Positions 1-5,179 of a DNA stretch of 5,179 nt are shown here, piece after piece. The stretch is from an uncultured Collinsella sp. (GTDB lineage Bacteria; Actinomycetota; Coriobacteriia; Coriobacteriales; Coriobacteriaceae): NCBI GenBank assembly GCA_900551205.1, contig URUW01000141.1, forward strand, positions 1 to 5,179, read 5' to 3'. Within the stretch, counting starts at the first letter, position 1; the number at the start of each line of letters is the position of its first letter. The notes under the pieces were generated by a model. It saw only the letters and a list, made by a program, of their open reading frames with translations, made no database searches and was not told the origin of the DNA. The position numbers and the translations under genes are program-made.

Positions 1-1
1 T

Positions 2-15
2 CGAACAGTTGTTCC
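2..15. promoter_or_regulatory. LexA binding site (SOS box 1)
   Basis: The 14-mer CGAACAGTTGTTCC fits the Gram-positive/actinobacterial LexA operator, an inverted repeat of CGAAC and GTTCG around four bases, with one mismatch in the outermost base. It lies 51 bp before the lexA start codon. It also lies just beyond a TTGACA hexamer read on the minus strand (21-16), so it would fall in the spacer of a leftward promoter. That position suggests it may control a divergent gene as well as lexA. Occupancy is inferred from sequence only. Confidence 0.8.
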
Positions 16-21
16 TGTCAA
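16..21 (-). promoter_or_regulatory. Possible -35 element of a leftward promoter
   Basis: On the minus strand positions 21-16 read TTGACA, the consensus -35 hexamer. The matching -10 would fall at or beyond the left edge and cannot be checked. SOS box 1 would sit inside its spacer, which is a typical repressing position. It is a single hexamer, so this is suggestive only. Confidence 0.3.
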
Positions 22-29
22 GCAAAATT

Positions 30-43
30 CGAACATTTGTTTG
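30..43. promoter_or_regulatory. LexA binding site (SOS box 2)
   Basis: CGAACATTTGTTTG matches the LexA operator inverted repeat with a single mismatch (GTTTG for GTTCG). Its centre is 28 bp from that of box 1. It ends 23 bp before the lexA start codon, where a bound repressor would block RNA polymerase or early transcription, as expected for negative autoregulation of lexA. No convincing -10/-35 pair for lexA could be fixed: TTGTTC at 9-14 with a weak -10 near 31-37 is possible but poor. Confidence 0.85.
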
Positions 44-52
44 ACATGGGTA

Positions 53-59
53 GAGAGGA
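53..59 (+). promoter_or_regulatory. Ribosome binding site of lexA
   Basis: The purine-rich GAGAGGA contains GAGG, which ends 8 bases before the ATG at 67. This spacing supports the ATG at 67 over the in-frame TTG at 37 and ATG at 46. Those two have no such site at a good distance, and TTG 37 lies inside SOS box 2. Confidence 0.7.
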
Positions 60-66
60 TGCCCTG

Positions 67-711
67 ATGGCTCGCAAAATTACCAAGCGTCAGCAGCAAA
101 TTTACGACTTCATCAAGGAATATCAGCAGGAGAAGGGTTATCCGCCCAGCGTGCGCGAGATGGCTTCTGCCGTGGGCCTTTCCTCCCCCAGCACCGTGCA
201 CGCCCATCTCTCTGCCCTGGAGGCGCGCGGGCTACTCAAGCGCGATGCCACCAAACCGCGCGCCCTGGAACTCTTTAACGAGGACGGTTCCTCTGTCTCA
301 ATTTCTAAATCTGACGAGCCCACCGCACCTCGCGGAACGGTCTCGCTACCGCTCGTTGGTCGCGTCGCGGCTGGGATCCCCATTCTGGCCGAGCAGAATA
401 TCGAAGACACTTTTACTATCCCAACCGAAATCGCGACTGATCAGGGTTCCTTTATCCTTGAGGTGCATGGGAGCTCAATGATCAATGTCGGCATCTTCAA
501 TGGCGATTACATCATCGTCCGTGAACAAAAGAATGCCATGAACGGCGAAATTGTCGTGGCTATGATCGATGGTTCAGCGACCGTCAAGACGTTCTACAAG
601 GAGCAGGGACGCGTACGCCTGCAGCCTGAGAATGACACCATGGAGCCTATCTATGCAACGAATCCCGTTATCCTGGGCAAAGTCGTCGGCTTGATGCGCC
701 GGTTCTCGTAA
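67..711 (+). CDS. lexA: LexA, SOS repressor and self-cleaving protease
   Basis: This is the transcriptional repressor of the DNA-damage (SOS) regulon. RecA filaments on single-stranded DNA trigger its self-cleavage and so induce repair genes. From the ATG at 67 it is 214 residues, normal for the family. Residues 1-70 form the winged helix-turn-helix, with the typical GYPPSVREMA and the SSPSTVHAHL recognition region. Residues about 94-212 form the S24 peptidase domain. The scissile Ala102-Gly103 bond lies in GRVAAGIP, the catalytic serine is Ser137 in GSSM, and the general-base lysine is Lys174 in ATVKTF. The 37-residue Ser-Lys spacing equals that of E. coli LexA, so the protein looks fully active. 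Residues 71-92 are a polar, Ser/Pro-rich linker. Two SOS boxes lie upstream, implying autoregulation. The stop codon overlaps the next gene's start by one base (TAATG). Identification is firm; the start is well supported by the GAGG site. Confidence 0.97.
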   Translation: MARKITKRQQQIYDFIKEYQQEKGYPPSVREMASAVGLSSPSTVHAHLSALEARGLLKRDATKPRALELFNEDGSSVSISKSDEPTAPRGTVSLPLVGRVAAGIPILAEQNIEDTFTIPTEIATDQGSFILEVHGSSMINVGIFNGDYIIVREQKNAMNGEIVVAMIDGSATVKTFYKEQGRVRLQPENDTMEPIYATNPVILGKVVGLMRRFS

Positions 712-1415
712 TGCAAAAACGCATCACCATCTTTGATACCGTCCGCGGGTTTACGATGATTTCTATGGCAGGTTTTCACGCTTGCTATGATCTTGCCTAC
801 CTGTACGGCTGGGATATGCCTTGGTTTACCCAGACTGTCTTTCAAGACGTCTGGCGCGCCAGCATCAGCTGGGTATTTTTGTTTATCGCGGGTTGGATGT
901 GCACTCTTTCGCGCAACAATATCAAACGTGCCGCCAAATACGCCTTAGCAGCACTCGTTGTCTGGTTGGCAACAACACTTGTCTCAGTCGACGATTCGGT
1001 TAATTTTGGCATCATCTACTGCATGGCCGCATGCACCGGCATCGTGGCGTTGACCGATCCCGTCCTTAAGAAGATAACGGCGAGATGGGGCATGCCCCTA
1101 TGCCTTGTGTTGTTCGCCCTCACCTGGAGCATCCCCAAAACGATCTACCCTGTCCCCTACCTGGCGTGGCTGGGATTTCCGAGCCCTGGGTTTGTCTCAG
1201 GTGATTACTACCCCATCATCCCGTTTATCTTTATGTATCTTGCAGGATACTTCGCCGCACACATAGCGCAGAGTATCGATAAGACCGTCCCTAGCTGGGC
1301 CTACGCCAACCCCCTGCCGGCGCTCGCCAGCCTTGGACGTCACGCTCTCCCCTTTTATCTGCTGCATCAGCCCATCATTCTGGGCATTTTGGAGCTCGTC
1401 TACTCGGTGCGATAA
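711..1415 (+). CDS. DUF1624/HGSNAT-like membrane acyltransferase
   Basis: This is a 234-residue multi-pass membrane protein. It begins RITIFDTVRGFTMISMAGFH, the N-terminal signature of the DUF1624 (heparan-alpha-glucosaminide N-acetyltransferase catalytic-like) family: Asp9, Arg12-Gly13, His23 and Asp27 fit its D-x-x-R-G and H-x-x-x-D pattern. Hydrophobic segments lie at about 13-32, 50-65, 76-93, 99-115, 128-141, 166-184 and 211-230, giving roughly seven membrane passes. HALPFYLLHQPI (211-222) is the usual C-terminal motif. In this family acyl groups are thought to cross the membrane onto a sugar, but the substrate of the short bacterial members is unknown, and no function is claimed here. 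Its ATG overlaps the lexA stop (TAATG) and has no visible Shine-Dalgarno, so translation probably depends on ribosomes finishing lexA. That would place it under SOS control. Its 3' end overlaps convergent hflX by 16 bp. The family call is good; the activity is uncertain. Confidence 0.85.
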   Translation: MQKRITIFDTVRGFTMISMAGFHACYDLAYLYGWDMPWFTQTVFQDVWRASISWVFLFIAGWMCTLSRNNIKRAAKYALAALVVWLATTLVSVDDSVNFGIIYCMAACTGIVALTDPVLKKITARWGMPLCLVLFALTWSIPKTIYPVPYLAWLGFPSPGFVSGDYYPIIPFIFMYLAGYFAAHIAQSIDKTVPSWAYANPLPALASLGRHALPFYLLHQPIILGILELVYSVR

Positions 1416-2689
1416 CGCTCGAGCCGCGGTGCAATACGAGCCGGCAACTTCGCCACAATGCGAACGCCGTCCTCGAGATATTCCTCATGCAGAAGGGTTC
1501 CCTGCTCATGCACCAGCGTGATGAGAGCGCCCTCGCGATACGGAATATCAGCGGAAAGCAACACATCGGTGGCAGCTGCCTCGCGAGCAATGCGATCGAC
1601 GAGATCGTCGAGCCCCTCGCCCGTTTGGGCCGAGAACAGAACGGCTTCCGGATAGCGACGACGGAAACTCAATCGATCAACGCTATCGAGAAGATCGATT
1701 TTATTGAATACGGTCAGCGTTAAACGCTCTCCGGCGCCGATCTCATCAAGCACGCGGTCGACAGCCTCCAGCTGCCGCTCATAGTCCTCGTCAGACGCAT
1801 CTACGACTTTGAGAATTAGATCGGCACCCAAAACCTCGGACAGCGTCGATTTAAAGGCATCGACCAGACCATGGGGCAGCTTTTGAATAAAGCCGACGGT
1901 ATCGGTAATCGTCATGCCGCGACCGCCGGGCAGACGATACGAACGCGTCGTCGGGTCGAGCGTAGCAAACAGCTTGTCCTGCGAAAGTACCGTAGAGCCG
2001 GTCAGACGATTGAGTAACGTCGATTTACCGGCATTGGTATAACCGGCTAACGCGACGCGAAACGCCGGTGACTCAATGCGGCTCTTGGATTGAACATCGC
2101 GACGCTGTTCAACCTGCTTGAGCTCACGACGAAGCGCAGCGATCTTATTACGAATGAGGCGACGGTCGACCTCGAGCTGACTTTCGCCCTGACCAAAACG
2201 TGAGCCGATGCCGCCGCGCGTCTGCTCCTTGGCGAGATGGCTCCACATGCCACGCAGGCGAGGCAACAAATATTGAAGCTGTGCCAGCTGTACCTGCAGG
2301 CGTCCCTCACGCGTCTGAGCATGCAGGCCAAAGATATCCAGGATCAGTGCTGTGCGATCGATAATCTTTACCGGCTCGCCCACGGCTTTCTCCAAATAGG
2401 ATTGCTGCGAGGGGGGCAGGTCGTCGTCAAAAATAACGACATCGGCATCCATGCGATGCACCAGGCCGCACAGCTCTTCAACCTTACCGGAACCGATAAA
2501 CGATTTAGGATACGGCTTTACCAAACGCTGCGACAAGCGTGCCACGCACTGGGCACCAGCTGTGTGGGCAAGACGCTCCAGCTCATCAAGCGAGCGATCG
2601 AGCGGCCATGCATTGTCGCGCCACTCAACACCAACTAAAATGGCACGCTCGGGCTCGGGTGCCGTGGGAACAAGGGGGAAACGGGCCAT
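1400..2689 (-). CDS. hflX: HflX, ribosome-splitting GTPase
   Basis: HflX binds the 50S subunit and uses GTP to split stalled or hibernating 70S ribosomes, for example after heat or antibiotic stress. The 429-residue length is typical. Residues about 16-120 form the N-terminal nucleotide-binding-like domain, including SFIGSGKVEEL at 63-73. The linker helices (about 121-205) carry the diagnostic QLAQLQYLLPRLRG and GGIGSRFGQGESQLE stretches. The GTPase domain starts near 210: P-loop GYTNAGKS (216-223), switch I FATLDPTTR (241-249), DTVG (263-266), NKID (329-332) and the SA of G5 (353-354). The C-terminal domain runs to 429. All GTP-binding motifs are intact. The ATG shares one base with the miaA stop (TAATG). 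A GAGG at 2700-2697 inside the end of miaA gives it its own ribosome site. It is the last gene of the operon, and its stop lies within the convergent acyltransferase gene. Confidence 0.97.
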   Translation of the reverse strand: MARFPLVPTAPEPERAILVGVEWRDNAWPLDRSLDELERLAHTAGAQCVARLSQRLVKPYPKSFIGSGKVEELCGLVHRMDADVVIFDDDLPPSQQSYLEKAVGEPVKIIDRTALILDIFGLHAQTREGRLQVQLAQLQYLLPRLRGMWSHLAKEQTRGGIGSRFGQGESQLEVDRRLIRNKIAALRRELKQVEQRRDVQSKSRIESPAFRVALAGYTNAGKSTLLNRLTGSTVLSQDKLFATLDPTTRSYRLPGGRGMTITDTVGFIQKLPHGLVDAFKSTLSEVLGADLILKVVDASDEDYERQLEAVDRVLDEIGAGERLTLTVFNKIDLLDSVDRLSFRRRYPEAVLFSAQTGEGLDDLVDRIAREAAATDVLLSADIPYREGALITLVHEQGTLLHEEYLEDGVRIVAKLPARIAPRLERYRTE

Positions 2690-3627
2690 TAGGCAGCCTC
2701 AATACGATGCAGGATATCCTCAACGACCTCATTGATCGTACATTCATCCATATCAAACCACACGATACGGTCATCGCGCTTAAACCACGAAAGCTGACGC
2801 TTGGCATAACGACGCGAACGCATCTTAATGAGTTCGCGAGCCTCATCCATGCTCATCACGCCATTGAAAGCATCAATGATCTCTTTATAGCCAATTGCCT
2901 GCATCGAAGTCAGGGCATCTCCCAGCCCCTGGGCCATAAGACCGCGGACCTCATCGACAAGACCCTGCTCAAACATCAGATCGACGCGCAGATTAATGCG
3001 CTCGTAGAGCACCTCGCGATTACGCGTCAGACCAAACCATAGGGCATGATAATGCTCGCGCGGAACACTAAACTGACTTTTTTGCTGTGCATAGGAGATA
3101 CCATCATCATGCATCTCGAGCGCACGAATCACACGGCGCACGTTATGGGGATGAATAACAGCAGCCGATTCTGGATCGCGCTCGGCAAGCAAGGCATGCA
3201 GTTCTTCCTCGCCAATACGCTCGGCAAGCTCCTGATAGCCCGCACGACGATCGTCCTCAAGTTCACCCGAGGGAAAGTCCATCTCATCGAGGGCGGCCTT
3301 GAGATACAGCCCCGTACCTCCGCAAAAAACCGGCAGGCAACCCGAACCAAGGAGACGTTCAACATGCGCGCGAGCGTCGGCCTGATAAAGCGCAGCAGAA
3401 TATGCCACACCCGGCTCTACAATGTCGACGAGACGCAGCGGCGCCGTGCACTCATCGGGCGCCATCTTTGCGGTACCGATGTCCATGCCGCGATAGATTT
3501 GCATCGCATCGCACGACAGCACTTCGGACGAAAGACGAGCTGCCAAACGGTCGGCAACATCACTCTTACCAACCGCCGTCGGACCGACGATCGCAACGGC
3601 GGAAAGACCTGACCCGGGAGAAACCAT
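2689..3627 (-). CDS. miaA: MiaA, tRNA A37 dimethylallyltransferase
   Basis: MiaA transfers the isopentenyl group of dimethylallyl diphosphate to N6 of A37 in tRNAs reading codons that start with U, giving i6A, which steadies codon pairing and reading frame. It is 312 residues, normal for the family. The P-loop GPTAVGKS lies at 15-22. It is followed by SCDAMQIYRGMDIGTAK (38-54), where Asp40 matches the catalytic aspartate and the segment contacts substrate and tRNA. FCGGTGLYLKA (101-111) and IHPHNVRRVIRALE (158-171) are further family signatures. The insertion region at about 115-150 binds the tRNA anticodon loop. QAIGYKEI (243-250) and RYAKRQLSWFKRD (273-285) close the core. No Shine-Dalgarno is visible before the ATG, which shares one base with the miaB stop (TAATG), so translational coupling is likely. 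Its product i6A is the substrate of MiaB, encoded just upstream. Confidence 0.97.
   Translation of the reverse strand: MVSPGSGLSAVAIVGPTAVGKSDVADRLAARLSSEVLSCDAMQIYRGMDIGTAKMAPDECTAPLRLVDIVEPGVAYSAALYQADARAHVERLLGSGCLPVFCGGTGLYLKAALDEMDFPSGELEDDRRAGYQELAERIGEEELHALLAERDPESAAVIHPHNVRRVIRALEMHDDGISYAQQKSQFSVPREHYHALWFGLTRNREVLYERINLRVDLMFEQGLVDEVRGLMAQGLGDALTSMQAIGYKEIIDAFNGVMSMDEARELIKMRSRRYAKRQLSWFKRDDRIVWFDMDECTINEVVEDILHRIEAA
2697..2700 (-). promoter_or_regulatory. Ribosome binding site of hflX inside the end of miaA
   Basis: On the minus strand GAGG ends 7 bases before the hflX ATG at 2689. It confirms that start and shows that hflX can be initiated directly, as well as by ribosomes terminating on miaA. 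Confidence 0.55.
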
Positions 3628-4997
3628 TAGCGCGGCTCGCCCACAACGGAGCCGGACAAATACCAGGTCTTGGCAACGTCAACGTCAACATCAACGATCT
3701 TGCCAACAAGCTGATCGATGCTGTAACCCTCGGGGATAGGCGCATGCACGGTCTGATTCTTGGGACTCTTGCCCAGCAGGACCGCGTCGTTCTTTTTACT
3801 CGTTCCCTCAATGAGCGCCGGAACCACAGTATGAAGCTCACCCTGGTTATACTCGTGTGCCGTGGTCTCGATAACCTTAACCAGACGGTTGAAACGCTCG
3901 AGAATAACCTCATGCGGCGTAGGATCGTCAATCTCGGCGGCCGGGGTACCGGCGCGCTTGGAATAGATGAAGGTATAGGCCTGAGCATAGCGGACCGTCT
4001 CGGCAAGTGAGAGCGTCTGCTCAAAGTCTTCTTCAGTCTCGCCCGGGAAGCCAACGATAATGTCGGTCGAGAGCGCGATATCGGGCATGCGGTTGCGAAT
4101 GCGATCGACAAGGCCCAGATAGTCCTCGCGTGTATAACGGCGATTCATCTCTTTGAGGATCCGCGTCGAACCGGACTGGACGGCCAAGTGCAGCTGCGGC
4201 ATAACGGCAGGCGTCTCGGCCATGGCGTCGATGGTCTCGGGCAACAGGTCCTTGGGATGCGAAGACGTAAAGAAGATGCGCTCCACGCCCGTATCGCCCA
4301 CGGCACGCAGCAGATCGGCAAAACGCGGCTTGCCAAACAGATCGCGACCATATGAGTTAACGTTTTGGCCCAACAGCGTAATCTCACGCACGCCCTGGCG
4401 TACCAAACCGGTCACCTCGTCGACAATCTCCTCGAAGGGGCGGCTCTTTTCGCGACCACGCACGTACGGCACGATGCAATAGGTGCAGAAATTATTGCAG
4501 CCTGTCATGATGGGCACCCAGGCGTGATACTGAGTCTCGCGATGCCACGGCATGCTCATGGCATCCGTATCCTCATGCTCATTGGTGCGGATATGACGCT
4601 TACCATCAAGGAACGCCTCGGCAATGAGCTCGGCCACATGCGCGATGGAATGTGTACCGAAGATGACGTTGACGTTATCGACGTTGGTGAGCAGGCCCTC
4701 GCCATCGCGCTGCGCGATGCAACCGCCAACGGCAACCACGCGCTTGCCCGAAGGCGAAGGCGGCAGGCTTTTACAGGAATTGCACTGACCGTACAGGCGA
4801 GTATCGGCGGCCTCGCGCACGCAGCACGTCATGAAGACAACGATATCGGCATGCGCAGGATCGAGCGCCATGAGGCAGCCATATGAATCAAGCAGACCGC
4901 TCACACGCTCGGAGTCGTGCTGATTCATCTGGCAGCCAAAGGTGCGGATAAAGTAGGTTTTACCGGCAAGAATATCGCGTACGGAACGCTGGTCCAT
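3627..4997 (-). CDS. miaB: MiaB, tRNA-i6A37 methylthiotransferase
   Basis: This radical-SAM enzyme adds a methylthio group at C2 of i6A37 in tRNA, giving ms2i6A. From the ATG at 4997 it is 456 residues, normal for the family. The N-terminal UPF0004 domain carries cluster cysteines Cys22 (TFGCQMN), Cys58 (MTCCVRE) and Cys93 (GGCIAQ). The radical-SAM domain has Cys167, Cys171 and Cys174 in GCNNFCTYCIVP, then GREKSRP, ITLLGQNVNSYG and the IIVGFPGETEEDF motif (313-325). A C-terminal TRAM tRNA-binding domain covers about 384-451. AGGA at 5010-5007 lies 9 bases before the ATG at 4997 but only 3 before an in-frame ATG at 5003, so 4997 is preferred; 5003 adds only two residues. The reading frame extends to a TTG at 5039, but that start has no ribosome site. 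Oddities are Met for the usual Asn before Thr-Cys58, an extra adjacent Cys59, and a further CNSC (72-75). It is the first of three coupled genes. Confidence 0.96.
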   Translation of the reverse strand: MDQRSVRDILAGKTYFIRTFGCQMNQHDSERVSGLLDSYGCLMALDPAHADIVVFMTCCVREAADTRLYGQCNSCKSLPPSPSGKRVVAVGGCIAQRDGEGLLTNVDNVNVIFGTHSIAHVAELIAEAFLDGKRHIRTNEHEDTDAMSMPWHRETQYHAWVPIMTGCNNFCTYCIVPYVRGREKSRPFEEIVDEVTGLVRQGVREITLLGQNVNSYGRDLFGKPRFADLLRAVGDTGVERIFFTSSHPKDLLPETIDAMAETPAVMPQLHLAVQSGSTRILKEMNRRYTREDYLGLVDRIRNRMPDIALSTDIIVGFPGETEEDFEQTLSLAETVRYAQAYTFIYSKRAGTPAAEIDDPTPHEVILERFNRLVKVIETTAHEYNQGELHTVVPALIEGTSKKNDAVLLGKSPKNQTVHAPIPEGYSIDQLVGKIVDVDVDVAKTWYLSGSVVGEPR

Positions 4998-5006
4998 GTG
5001 CATAAG

Positions 5007-5010
5007 TCCT
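5007..5010 (-). promoter_or_regulatory. Ribosome binding site of miaB
   Basis: AGGA on the minus strand lies in the 45-base gap between the spoVS stop and the miaB ATG. It is the only Shine-Dalgarno-like sequence in that gap. By spacing it favours the ATG at 4997 over that at 5003. No promoter is apparent in the gap, so miaB is probably transcribed from upstream of spoVS. Confidence 0.5.
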
Positions 5011-5042
5011 AACGATGGGGAGCGAAACGAGGCAAGCAAGAG

Positions 5043-5179
5043 CTATGCCACAGGCTTAACATCATCCATGACGACGTTATCCATAGTAGCTCGATTGATC
5101 TGGTGAACATAGATAGAAAGGCGGATGGCCGTGCGCGACTCCCCGTTGATGAGGATGTCGGAGAACACGGGCGCGCAGG
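5043..5179 (-). CDS. spoVS: SpoVS-family protein, C-terminal part (cut by window edge)
   Basis: Only the last 44 residues are in the window; the gene continues past the right edge. The minus-strand frame reads CAPVFSDILINGESRTAIRL and then a tail ending DDVKPVA before TAG. The first part aligns by eye with the end of Bacillus SpoVS as I recall it (CIPAFTDIQIDGEERTAIKL), matching Cys, Pro, Phe, Asp, Ile, Gly-Glu and Arg-Thr-Ala-Ile. SpoVS is a small Alba-like, putative nucleic-acid-binding regulator. It affects sporulation and septation in Bacillus, but is also found in non-sporulating bacteria. In Bacillus, spoVS lies near rny, ymdB and the miaB homologue, and the position here just before miaB fits that. 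The tail after RTAIRL is about 24 residues, compared with about 5 in Bacillus. The 45-base gap to miaB suggests one transcript. Confidence 0.75.
   Translation of the reverse strand, partial: CAPVFSDILINGESRTAIRLSIYVHQINRATMDNVVMDDVKPVA

Noticed and set aside
41..46. TTGACA hexamer on the + strand as a lexA -35
   Set aside because: A matching -10 would fall at about 63-70, on the lexA start codon, and no TATAAT-like sequence is there. The hexamer comes partly from the SOS box arm.
37..66. Extended lexA start at TTG 37 or ATG 46
   Set aside because: TTG 37 lies inside SOS box 2 and has no ribosome site. The GAGG at 55-58 fits ATG 67, and LexA homologues start close to the ITKRQ segment.
138..410. 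Minus-strand reading frame inside lexA
   Set aside because: It lies within the conserved lexA gene; its Arg/Ser-rich translation is typical of a shadow frame.
1385..1450. Possible bidirectional terminator at the convergent junction
   Set aside because: Short palindromes such as GAGCTC and GCTCGAGC are present, but there is no stable stem followed by a T-run on either strand.
2237..3042. + strand reading frames opposite hflX and miaA (2237-2638, 2539-3042)
   Set aside because: They are shadows of hflX and miaA, without ribosome sites or family resemblance.
3046..4010. Long + strand reading frames opposite miaA and miaB (3046-3612, 3402-4010)
   Set aside because: They lie wholly antisense to well-identified conserved genes, have biased shadow compositions and show no recognisable domain. 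Their length reflects the codon bias of the real strand.
4365..4886. + strand reading frame of 173 residues opposite miaB
   Set aside because: It is antisense to the conserved cysteine-bearing part of miaB and has no independent support.
5004..5039. Extended miaB start at TTG 5039
   Set aside because: It begins four bases after the spoVS stop with no ribosome site, and the added residues do not resemble MiaB. AGGA at 5010-5007 points to the ATG at 4997 (or 5003).

Overview
The window reads as ordinary chromosomal housekeeping DNA from an actinobacterium, most likely Coriobacteriia (Collinsella/Olsenella-like). Three things suggest this: moderate GC by eye, LexA operators of the CGAAC-N4-GTTYG type used by Actinobacteria and Firmicutes, and the combination of spoVS, miaB, miaA and hflX facing lexA. 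The miaB-miaA-hflX/lexA neighbourhood is a known actinobacterial arrangement. The exact genus is inference.

Left part, + strand (1-1415). A short regulatory region holds two LexA (SOS) boxes, followed by lexA. Fused to lexA by a TAATG overlap is a small multi-pass membrane protein of the DUF1624/HGSNAT-like acyltransferase family. If transcribed together, the two form an autoregulated SOS operon.

Right part, - strand (5179-1400, read right to left). The end of spoVS enters from the right edge, followed by miaB, miaA and hflX. The last two junctions are one-base TAATG overlaps, so the genes look like one translationally coupled operon. MiaA prenylates A37 of tRNAs that read UNN codons, MiaB methylthiolates the same base, and HflX is a GTPase that splits stalled ribosomes. 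The operon therefore centres on translational accuracy and rescue. spoVS is a small regulator usually found beside rny and ymdB.

The two operons converge and overlap by 16 bp at their 3' ends (1400-1415), leaving no room for an ordinary intergenic terminator. There is no gene-free stretch over 300 bases. I saw no tRNA, rRNA, CRISPR array, insertion sequence or repeat family. I did not find a clearly novel system. The points most worth a second look are the membrane acyltransferase placed under LexA control, a probable divergent SOS promoter cut by the left edge, and an extra Cys-x-x-Cys in MiaB.
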